From Diphasiastrum complanatum (taxonomy: Eukaryota; Streptophyta; Lycopodiopsida; Lycopodiales; Lycopodiaceae), in NCBI GenBank assembly GCA_029204225.1, contig CM055105.1:11872404-11936403 (forward strand): 64,000 nt of DNA. The letters are read 5' to 3'. Positions 12,248 to 21,751 of the stretch are shown piece by piece. The translations under genes and the position numbers were made by a program. Numbering within the stretch: the stretch's first letter is position 1; each line of letters opens with the position of its first letter. The notes under the pieces were generated by a model that did not search any database, had not been told where the DNA came from, and saw only the letters and a list, made by a program, of their open reading frames with translations.

Positions 12248-13096
12248 TGTTGTAAAGCTGACTCAGGTGCACTCAGCGTGCCCTGTAAGACTCTAAGGGG
12301 TGACGCTCCCGAAGGTCCCAGAGCAAGTTAGAACGTCAAGGACTGAGCCTCCGACCTGTGGTGAGCCAGTCAAGTAGTCACAAGTCATGAGCTAGCTCTG
12401 GAGCTCGAGTCATGGCCTAGTCAGGAAGCAAGTTGATTCTGCCACCGGAACAGTTCCCGGGACCCATGTCTGGGAGCCAGACTGATTCTGCCAGGCTTGC
12501 CAGGCTTAATCAGCAAAATAAAAACTAAGTCCCAAAAAGCGTGCTTTACCAGAAAGCACTATGTTTCAGAACAGAGGGGGTGCGCCGAATCACAACAGAA
12601 CTATAGGGGGAGTCCGGCAGACAGAAACTTGGGCAGCTCAACTAGCGCCAGGAATCCAGTCGCCAGGTCTCAGCTCCCTCTACCAGCATGAGCCAGGCAC
12701 AGTGCCCAGCACGTGTTGGTGGCCCCGAGACCGGTCAGTCTATGTATGAATGTAACCTCTTCCAAATCTAATAAAGTTGATCCTTGGGGATGATTACCAT
12801 TTCGGTTTCGCCTCCGGGACTGGTCCAAGTGGAAGGACCCTTACTACAACCTTTTTGCGTCGCTGGCGCCTAAGGGTCCCTGTCATCGACATGGGGCTTG
12901 CCGCTATGCCAATTGGTCAGTCTGGCGACCACTATGCCTTGGGTTTCATGTGTGGCTTGTCTTTGCCTTTGGTTACCTTTTGGGGACGGATTCTGAGTTG
13001 GCTTTTACGTAAGTGCATGATGGATGAATGTTAGACTTAAGCGCGTGTTGGGGAAACCGCTCAAGTCCCAGCGCCCTTTGAGGCGCCGGCGCAACA
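12248..13096 (+). repeat. 5' LTR of element 2
   Basis: 849 bp, TG...CA ends, with an AATAAAG polyadenylation-like signal near 12770. It matches 17534-18374 almost throughout. Confidence 0.95.
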
Positions 13097-13098
13097 TG

Positions 13099-13116
13099 TG
13101 GTATCAGAGCCGACTA
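13099..13116 (+). other. Primer-binding site of element 2
   Basis: TGGTATCAGAGCCGACTA lies two bases after the LTR end and is complementary to the initiator tRNA-Met 3' end. Confidence 0.93.
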
Positions 13117-13186
13117 GCCGGTCAGCTACGCAAGTCTCACAGGGATGGCCACGCTTTGGGATTTGTCAGGACAACCGTTGCGCAAG

Positions 13187-13574
13187 GTGCTGCCCACAAT
13201 GTAAGCACGGGTGCGTCCACGGTCGGGGTGGTCGGCAGAACGGGGGACTTGATGAGTCAAAGTGCTGCCCTCGAGGTGTAAGCACGGTCAGTTTCCGCGG
13301 TTCGGGCCTGGCGCCGTATGCACGTAGGACAGATGAGGCAATGTGCTGCCATTAGGTTGGCGAAAGCACGGTCTGTGCCTTGTGGGGTGCGGGGTGACAT
13401 ATTCGAACTGTACGGGTTAACCATTGATACAGAGATGCTGCTCGAATTCGGGTGTAAAGCACGGGTGGTTAGCTGCCGATGCAGGATAGCTGTTGATCGT
13501 TTAGCTATAAGAGCTATCGACCAAAAAGTGGTGGGGCGTGACTGAGGCAATGTGCTGCTTAATGGTGAAAGCAC
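13187..13574 (+). other. Array of five short hairpins in the leader of element 2
   Basis: GTGCT...AGCAC hairpins at 13187-13208, 13262-13285, 13343-13369, 13436-13461 and 13552-13574. Each sits exactly 12,600 bases from its counterpart in element 1, so the block is free of net indels. A further stem GATAGC...GCTATC lies between the fourth and fifth. Confidence 0.6.
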
Positions 13575-13792
13575 GGATGGTTGGATGGATGTTTCCCTGT
13601 GGGCTAATTCTGTGATAGATTTGTGTGGGCGCGGTTAGGCAAAGGTCCTACGTCCGGTCTCAAGGGGAATGTGGCTTGAGAGGGATCCTCTGTGTTTGCT
13701 TTGGTTGGTATGTTCGTTTGTGGTGTGCTTGTTTGCACCTGAATAACCCCTGGTTGCTTAACTTCTTCCAGGTGATCTGATCTAGTTGGGAG

Positions 13793-16700
13793 TTGAAGGA
13801 GGAATTTACATTTGTGTGTAGACGACATACAAGTATGGAAAGGAGCTTCCATGGGGCAACCCCCAAGATTGGTTCAAGATTATTATTCCTATCCGGAAAG
13901 ATCGCGGGGAGGAAGTCAGATTTCATGATTGACTCCGGAGCTTCACATAACTATATTTCAAGGAGCGTAGTAGAACAGTTCAGCTTGTCGACCAGAAATG
14001 TAACATCAACGCTCAAGGTAGAAACAGCAAAGGGAGCACTGGACGCAGACAAAGCGACATTGAACATCCCGGTGCAAATTGGGAGATGGAAGGCTAAACT
14101 TAGCTTTCTGATTTTAGAGATTGATGCCTTCGATGTAATTTTGGGCCTTCCCTGGCTAAATGAACATTGTATTGCAGTTTTGGGTAGGAGCTCAAACTTG
14201 GTTCTCTTGGATTACCAGGGACAGATCTGTATGACAAAAGCTCTGCCTGGAGGGAACGCGAAGGGCACCGATATTGAACAAAATCTGGTTGCTGCATCTG
14301 TGATTAAAATCATGGCGAAAGGGAAAAGGTCAAAGTGCTTTCTTTGTATCTGCAGAGAGGTTCCAGAAGGGAAAAACGCACAACAGAAAAACTTGCCAAA
14401 GGAGGTGGCAGATTTGCTAGAGGAATTTAGCGATGTGTTTCCAAAAGAACTCCCAGCTAAGTTACCTCCTCGAAGACCAGTGGACCATAAGATTGAGTTG
14501 GTGCCAGGAACAGAACCAACTTCACGAGCACCTTATAGGATGTCCCAAGAAGAGTTGGTGGAACTGAAACGACAACTTGGTGAATTGATAGACAAAGGAT
14601 TCATTAGACCCAGTGCTTCGCCTTTTGGAGCCCCTGTACTATTCGTGGAAAAGGCGGACAAGACACTATGGATGTGTGTATTACCGCACGCTCAACAAGG
14701 GTACCATCAAGAACAAGTATCCCATGCCTAGAATTGATGACCTGTTCGACCAGCTCAAACATGCCAGATATTTTAGCCGAATGGATCTTAGATGTGGATA
14801 TCACCAAATTCGAATAGCTAAAGGCGATGAGCACAAAACGACTTTTCGAACACGGTATGGGAGTCACGAATTCAGGGTGATGCCGTTCGGTCTAACAAAC
14901 GCACCAGCCACTTTTTGCACATTGATGAACAACATTTTTCAAGACTGCTTAGATGAATTTGTCATTGTGTACATCGATGACATCTTGGTGTTTAGTCGTA
15001 GCCTCAAAGATCACATTAAACATTTAAGGACTGTCCTTCAACGACTAAGGAAGAACAACTTGTTCGCGAAAAGAGAAAAATGTGAATTTGTGATAGAGGA
15101 AGTTGATTTCCTTGGACACGTTATAGACTACGGACGAATTCGGATGGATCCTAAGAAGATCAAGACTATCTTGGATTGGCTGGCTCCTAAGACTGTTCAT
15201 GGCATCAAATCCTTTGTGGGCTTATGTAACTTTTACAGGAGATTCATTGAGGCATTTAGCAAAATTGTGGCAACACTGTTGGAGCAGACCAAGACTCATC
15301 TAAAGATGACATGGACACCGGAATGTGAAGCAGCGTTCCAAGAACTAAAACGACGGATCACTCAAGAACCCATTCTTTCCTTACCGGACTTTAGCAAACC
15401 TATTGAAATACATACAGACGCGTCGAACTTTGCTATTGGGGCCGTGCTGATGCAAGACGGAAAACCTGTTGCATATTTTTCAAAGAAATTGAGTGATGTA
15501 GAGTGACGATGGCCAACTCATGAAAAAGAAATGGTCGCAGTAGTTCAAGCAGTGGAGCATTGGAGACATTATGTGGCAGGAAAACCCTTTAAGGCGTTCA
15601 CTGATAATGTATCACTCAAGTACTTCTCATCCCAAGGTATGCTCATGCCAAAGCAAATGCGATGGCAAAACTTTCTTTCAAAATTCAATATAGACATCGT
15701 ACACACGGCGGGAAAGAACAATGTGGTGGCGGACGCACTAAGTAGACAGGAACACTTGATGGCAACAGTGACAACTCAGGTGACTGACCTACTCCAAAAA
15801 ATCAGGGAGAATTATGGTGCAGATGCGTTGGCGAAGGACTTAATGATCGAATTCCAGCTGGGAAAGCCTCATAAACATTTCACTTGGAAAGATCAAATGG
15901 TTGTTTATAAACAACGCAGAGTATATGTCCCAGACAACATCAACCTGAGGAAGAAAGTCTTGCGAGAACATCATGGCGTACTAGCCGCCGGACATCCAGG
16001 GGTGAATCGCATGTATGAACTTCTCAAAAGAGGCTTCTATTGGCCAGGTATGTGGGCAGACGTTGAATCCTATGTGCAAACATGCCCGACATGTCAACAA
16101 GTGAAGGTGGAACCGCTAGTTCCAGCAGGACTACTCCAACCATTACCGGTACCAGCATACCCATGGGATTCGGTGAGCATGGATTTTATTGTTCAACTAC
16201 CACGGTGCCAAGGCTTCGACTCAATTTATGTGGTGGTTGACCGCTTTTCAAAGCAAGTTCATCTAGTACCAACCAAAAGTCAGTGACAGCTGAAGAAGTG
16301 GCAAGGTTATTTTTCAAATGTGTCTTCAAATACCACGGCCTGCCTAGAACGATTATTTATGACCGAGACACCAAGTTCGTCGGAAAGTTTTGGACTTGTC
16401 TATTTCGCCTCGTGGGAACTGGACTGAATTTCAGCACTGCATATCACCCTCAGACAGATGGGCAAACGGAACAAGTCAATCGACAGATTGAACAATATTT
16501 ACGAAATTATGTCGCTTGGGACCAATCCGATTGGGTCAACTACTTGGATATTCTCGAGTTTGCACATAACAACCAAGTGAACAGATCTACTGGAAGGGCA
16601 CCCTTCGAGATAAGCAATGGTCGGCTACCGATTGTTCCAAGTTCTTTTCTTACAGGCATTCAGGAAACACCAGTACCTACTGTAGAGGAATTCATCAATG

Positions 16701-17293
16701 AGTGGCACACAAAGCTGACAGAGGTGAAGTCATTTTTAGAGCAGTCACAAAGGAGTATGGCAGCTGACGTAAACCCACATCGACGAGAACTGGAATTTGA
16801 GGAAGGTGATCAAGTATGGCTGAACACAAAGAACATTGCGTTACCAAAAGGTTTTTCTCATAAGTTTGTTCGACCGTATGCGGGACCATATTATGTCACC
16901 AAGAAGATCAACCCAGTGGCTTATCGATTGGCGCTACCGTCCAGCTTGGATATACACAATGTGTTTCATATCTCATTACTCAAACGGTACAAACCAGATG
17001 AGCGATTTGATCGACAACACGAACTCTGTCACCCACCAATGACACTTGATGATACAAAGAGGCAGCTTGTACCAGAACAAATATTGACACATAGAAAGCG
17101 AACTGGTGTTCAACGTGAATATCTAGTGAAGTGGCTACGGGCTCCACTTATTGAGGCTTCTTGGGAGTACGAAGACAAACTTAAGGAGGGAGCCCCTGAA
17201 GTACTAGCAGATTATCTGCAGAAGAACCAACGCAATAGCCGTTTTTCCAGATCGGCACACACAACACTACTTGGTGGCATGCCTCCTACATAA
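13793..17293 (+). pseudogene. Element 2 pol polyprotein (protease, RT, RNase H, integrase, chromodomain)
   Basis: Protease with the active-site DSGAS is at about 13931. The start of RT follows. After a frameshift near 14670 come the RT core with YIDD at 14970-14981 and RNase H (TDAS near 15417). An in-frame TGA at 15504-15506 (CGA to TGA fits loss of a methylated CpG) interrupts RNase H. The integrase zinc region (HH near 15970, CC near 16083) and the first catalytic Asp (MDF) follow. A frameshift near 16278 precedes the second Asp (YDRDTKF) and the Glu region. A chromodomain (YLVKWL...SWE) is at about 17070-17215. Only three lesions break it. Gag is entirely absent upstream. Confidence 0.93.
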
Positions 17294-17533
17294 ACATTCA
17301 TGGCCATTCTAAAGTTCAAGGAACTTCCAGGTATCTTTCTTAAGTTTGTCAATAAATCACTTGCAACTTTACACAGGTTTTACGTAAGTGAACTTTATCT
17401 ACACTTTTTCTGTGCTACTGCCAATGTATTTTTAATTCAAAGTTGTTAAGGCCGGTGAATTAAGCCCGTGCCATACGTCCTAGGTCTAGTTTGGCCCTGA
17501 TGAGGACATCAGCTTTTTCAAACGAGGGGAGGA
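17294..17533 (+). other. 3' untranslated part of element 2 with palindrome and polypurine tract
   Basis: No ORF is seen. CTGATG-AGGA-CATCAG at 17497-17512 forms a hairpin as in element 1. The purine tract GAGGGGAGGA precedes the LTR start at 17534. Confidence 0.7.
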
Positions 17534-18374
17534 TGTTGTAAAGCTGACTCAGGTGCACCCAGCGTGCCCTGTAAGACTCTAAGGGGTGACGCTCCCGAAG
17601 GTCCCAGAGCAAGTTAGAACATCAAGGACTGAGCCTCCGACCTGTGGTGAGCCAGTCAAGTAGTCACAAGTCATGAGCTAGCTCTAGAGCTCGAGTCATG
17701 GCCTAGTCAGGAAGCAAGTTGATTCTGCCACCGGAACGGCTCCCGGGACCCATGTCTGGGAGCCAGACTGATTCTGCCAGGCTTGCCAGGCTTAATCAAC
17801 AAAATAAAAACTAAGTCCCAAAAAGCGTGCTTTACCAGAAAGCACTATGTTTCAGAACAAAGGGGGTGCGCCGAATCACAACAGAACTATAGGGGGAGTC
17901 CGGCAGACAGAAACTTGGGCAGCTCAACCAGCGCCAAGAATCCAGTCGCCAGGTCTCAGCTCCCTCTACCAGCACGAGCCAGGCACAATGCCCAGCACGT
18001 GTTGGTGGCCCCGAGACCGGTCAGTCTATGTATGAATGTAACCTCTTCCAAATCTAATAAAGTTGATCCTTGGGGATGATTACCATTTCGGTTTCGCCTC
18101 CGAGATTGGTCCAAGTGGAAGGACCTTTACTACAACCTTTTTGCGTCGCTGGTGCCTAAGGGTCCCTGTCATCGACATGGGACTTGCCGCTATGCCAATT
18201 GGTCAGTTTGGCGACCACTATGCCTTGGGTTTCATGTGTGGCTTGTTTGGTTACCTTTTGGGGACGGATTCTGAGTTGGCTTTTACGTAAGTGCATGATG
18301 GATGAATGTTAGACTTAAGCGCGTGTTGGGGAAACCGCTCAAGTCCCAAAGCCCTTTGAGGCGCCGGCGCAACA
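17534..18374 (+). repeat. 3' LTR of element 2
   Basis: 841 bp matching 12248-13096. The AGGTG duplication follows immediately. Confidence 0.95.
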
Positions 18375-19459
18375 AGGTGCCTGTCTGGGTAGAGATTCTC
18401 TTCTTCCCACCGAAACTCATGTCGGCGCTGGATGGCATTCTGGCCAGCCCAGGGAAAGTCCTTTTGTTTCAGGCCCTTAAAGACCTGTAATCCTTCGCCG
18501 CATATCCGGGCATGCATTTTGTGGAAATTGGGTGACCCCTTACCTGAGCAATTGCACTTCCATTGTTTGGATAGATTATATGTGCAATCTATACAGTTCA
18601 ACGGCCTCCCAGACTTCAATGGCCTCCCAGACTCCTGCTACCGATGGTGACGCCTACTACCGATGGTGACGCCTAGGACATGCGGTTGCAAACTGTCCGC
18701 TTCCTCCTCGTCGGTCGCTACAATACTCTGGGCCCCCTCTACCAACCCCTGCAGGGCCATCCAACACTCAGCCGATTCTGCCCCTTCCAAGCTCTCCTCG
18801 GGTGAAGCCTTTGGATCAGTCTCCGCTGTTGTCCACTCCCATCTCTCATGTTGCATCGGTTTCTACACTGCCAACAAATTCTCGGATTTTGAGTCCCTTG
18901 AACCAAGGGGTCATATCAACCTTGCCATCCTCAGTGGTTGGGAATTCCTCTTGGCTGAGCTGCTCGGTTTCACCTGCGGGCAATGCTCCTCAGTCTGATC
19001 CGCTGCAGACACCTCAAAACATGCTGCCAACTCAATTTGTTACCTCAGTGCCTCATACGCAGCTTCCAACACAGATTCCCTCTACGGATCAACCTGATAT
19101 TCCACTCCCTAAACTCTGGGCAAATTATCCGTCGAATGCGGGGCTTCCTCCGCTACCCCCATATGCTGGCTTGAATGAAGGGCCTCTGAGTCTGCAGCAG
19201 ACAACGAGCCCTACCCTGCCCGCAGTCAGAAGCAGCGCAACTCTCCTCATCCCTTCGATCATTCGCGTTCAGGGACACCTGCTCATCCACCTACTGGGCC
19301 TTGCTCAGCTAAGATCGCCAAGAAACGATCTGCGAATGATAAGTTTGGCAACCAAATCACTACTGTTAAGCGAGATCTCCGGGCTAATCTTCCTGCAAAT
19401 GTAGCTCTTTCTTTTGAAGAGTCCTTGTCTGTCCTATCTCCTCTCCCTTCGATGCCGAA

Positions 19460-21557
19460 ATGAACATTTACACTTGGAATTGGAATGTCAAGGGCTTGAA
19501 TGATCCGAGGCCCCATCATTGCTTGGCGCATGTTATTGCTTCATATCCTTCTACGAATCTCATTATAGCATTACAAGAGACTAAACTTCGAGGCTTCAAC
19601 CAACATTGTATGATTAAGAAGTTTGTCGCCTCCTTTCTTTATGGTGTTTTAACATTGGTGTCATGCAAGTGGCAGGTGTTATGTAGTTTGTCTGATCCAA
19701 CTGGTAAGTGGGTTCTTTTGAAGTTACACAAGCATGGTTTTACCTTCTCAGTCCTTAAACTTTATGCTCCTATGTCATCCTTTGACAGAACTGATATATG
19801 GTCTTATCTCCCTCCCATTCCTGATGACCGCCTCATTGTCCTAGGGGATTTTAACATGCTTCTTAACCAAACTAATGGTCCCCATTCTCCCTCTGCCTTG
19901 GAAAGATCGGCTTGGTCCATGTTTCAGTCCTCACACTCTTTTTTTTATGCTTGTGACATCCTTAACCATTTTCCGCATCATATCTGGACTAACTCTGGAC
20001 CTCGGTCTTTCTTCTGGTCGGCCCGACTTGACCCTTTCTATCTCTCCTTCGCTGCCTCTTGGATTCGCCTCCTCCGAGTTGAAATGCATAACTTCACTGT
20101 CCTTTCTGATCATAGCCCAGTAATGCTCAAGTGTTGTTTTCATCAACTTCCCCCTTCTTCTTTCTTTTCTCCTTATGTCATGAACGCTTCTCTTCTTTCC
20201 TCTCCCCCCTTGATTTCAGCCCTTCAATCTACCCTTGCAACTGCTCCTTCCTTGGCGGACAAACTCCAAGCTGGTGTCCTTCTCCTTCGTCAATCTGGTC
20301 AGTCAGCTTGCCGCTCTAGAGGCAAGGCTAAGACTTTGGATTTGACCCTCCCGCGTGGCATTGCTTCTGCCCAAGCTTCAGCCCTTTATTCTTCTCTTTA
20401 TTCTGACCTCCAGCTCCGCTATCAAATTATTCTCCGTCGTTTAGATTACCATGTCGCCACAGGCCTGATGCTCCTTTCTAAGCTGAACTGGCTCCATAAT
20501 GGTGATCTTCTCCCTTCCTTCTTTTTTCGCATTCTTCGTATCAAACGTTCTTCTACTTTTATCCACTCTCTTTCCACCCCCACTACTGTCTTGACTGACT
20601 CCCCTTCTATAGTGCAGGCCTTTGCCTCCCTCCTTCAAGACCTTCGTCCCTCTGCCCCTCCTTCTGCTGACTGTCTCGTTGCCTTCTGCAGAACTGACTG
20701 TTCTCTCTCTCCTCATGACGTTTCACTGCTGGATTCTCCCTTCTCGCTGACAGAGCTCCATCATGCCCTCCTTTCTCTCCCCCATGGGAAGACCCCCGGT
20801 CCTGATGGTGTGATCCCTGAGTTCTTTCTCCTCCTTTGGCCCCAACTTGGACCTCTCTTGCTTCACTTAGCGAACCAAGCTCGCTCTTCGCCTACACTTC
20901 CTCAACATGTTTCGGAAAGCCTGGTTAAGTTATTTCCGAGAAGCCCACGCCCCATTCTTTGTCCGATTTCCGTCCTCTTACCATGCTTAACACTTCCTAC
21001 GAAATTCTAGCCAAGGCCATGGCTCGTCGTCTCTCACCTCTCCTGCATCCTCTTCTGTCGACCGAGCAATTTGGCTTTGTCAAAGGCCGAAACATCATGG
21101 ACTCTATCCTTAACATCTGGTCCATGTCGGACTCTCTTTTGGCATCGGGCACTCCCTCTATCATCCTTCGTTTAGACCTGGATAAAGCCTTTGACCGTAT
21201 TGGTTGGGATTACATCTTTACCTGTTGTCGCTCTCTGGGCTTTCCCCCTTCTTGTGTTGCTTTTGTTAAGGCTCTTTATTCCTCTTCGTCCTCTCGGATT
21301 CTCGTTAACGGATGCTTTTCCTCTTCTTTTGTCCCTACTTGTGCTATCCGCTTTCGCCTATGCTCTTTGCCATTGCTACTGAATCTCTTTCTTGCACATG
21401 CACATCTCCCCTCCTCCCTTGACTGAACTTGATGGCTGGACTCCTCCCTTGGACCCCGCCCTCTTTGGCTACCGTGCCTTGCACCACTGTAGTCACCGTT
21501 TAGGAATGCCTCCGCGTGTAGAGAGCGATACTTGTACAGTCTCCCTTTTTGGGGCAA
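19460..21557 (+). pseudogene. LINE ORF2: AP-type endonuclease plus truncated reverse transcriptase
   Basis: The start at 19460 reads MNIYTWNWNVKGLND, the usual plant LINE endonuclease opening. Endonuclease motifs follow in order: LQETK (about residue 36), LGDFN and SDHSPVM. The RT region starts with 'LPHGKTPGPDG' near 20790. A frameshift near 20950 precedes 'FGFVKGRN' and 'LDLDKAFD' (first catalytic Asp, near 21175). After about 21340 the frame is lost again, and the sequence jumps to the 3' end without the YADD box, thumb or RNase H. It is a dead, internally deleted copy. Confidence 0.88.
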
Positions 21558-21655
21558 GGATGTGAAGTGGCCTCGCGATGCCTTCTTTACCTTTTGTATT
21601 TGTACATAATATACTAATATATTTACAACTTCAAAAAAGAAAAAGAAAAAAAAGC

Positions 21656-21663
21656 ATGGATAA
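21656..21663 (+). repeat. Candidate LINE target-site duplication (partner at 4189-4196)
   Basis: ATGGATAA follows the A-rich tail of the LINE and also precedes its 5' end. The match is 8 bp, short but correctly placed. The 5' copy merges with an A run, so the exact LINE start is uncertain by a few bases. Confidence 0.5.
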
Positions 21664-21701
21664 TTATTTCTAATAAGACTTCATCCCTTTGTTTTTTATC
21701 A

Positions 21702-21704
<3 letters not shown>

Positions 21705-21735
<31 letters not shown>
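21705..21735 (+). repeat. GA microsatellite in the presumed 5' leader of the ankyrin-BTB gene
   Basis: About 15 GA units end 17 bases before the start codon. GA/CT tracts near transcription starts are common in plant promoters and leaders. Here only about 40 bases separate the tract from the LINE target duplication. Confidence 0.8.
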
Positions 21736-21738
<3 letters not shown>

Positions 21739-21751
21739 CCAGCAGGCAGCT

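Larger units (their letters stand above)
12248..18374 (+). mobile_element. Ty3/gypsy chromovirus-type LTR retrotransposon (element 2), nested in the LINE
   Basis: LTRs at 12248-13096 and 17534-18374 are flanked by the exact 5-bp duplication AGGTG (12243-12247, 18375-18379). Removing it restores the LINE ORF1 reading frame. The primer site is at 13099 and a pol region lies at 13793-17293. No gag is present between the leader and the protease. LTR ends are TGTTGTAAAG and GGCGCAACA. The two LTRs differ by roughly 20 substitutions plus a short deletion near 18247, counted by eye. Confidence 0.95.
4222..19450 (+). pseudogene. LINE ORF1 (DUF4283 and zinc-knuckle protein), in three pieces with stops
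   Basis: The first ATG in good context is at 4222 (MADEV). The frame runs through a stop at 4507 to 4693, continues after the insertion at 11460, and reaches a DUF4283-like region at about 11913-12247. It then crosses the second insertion: the codons before 12247 and after 18380 join as a typical 'PVWVEI' segment of DUF4283. A degraded zinc knuckle follows at about 18590-18710 (CYRW, then GHAVANCP), and then a Pro/Ser-rich tail. In plant LINEs this protein is the RNA-binding ORF1 product. Several stops and small frameshifts disable it. Confidence 0.75.
4197..21655 (+). mobile_element. LINE retrotransposon split by two nested LTR retrotransposons
   Basis: Three LINE pieces (4197-4693, 11460-12247, 18380-21655) join into one element of about 4.56 kb once the LTR elements and their target duplications are removed. 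The order is ORF1 (low-complexity Ser/Pro start, DUF4283-like region, zinc knuckle), then ORF2 (endonuclease, partial reverse transcriptase), then an A-rich 3' tail at about 21632-21655. An 8-bp candidate target duplication ATGGATAA flanks it. The RT catalytic YADD region, thumb and any RNase H are missing, so the 3' part has an internal deletion and the copy is dead. Confidence 0.85.

Noticed and set aside
4160-21680. TTCTAATAAGA at 4160 and 21669 as an alternative LINE target duplication
   Set aside because: The 21669 copy does not start directly after the A-rich tail, and the 4160 copy is not directly before the LINE start. ATGGATAA fits the geometry better.
21689-21751. Upstream in-frame extension of the ankyrin-BTB protein through the GA tract
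   Set aside because: It would begin with a run of Arg-Glu encoded by the microsatellite. The ATG at 21752 has a better context and is where the natural protein starts.
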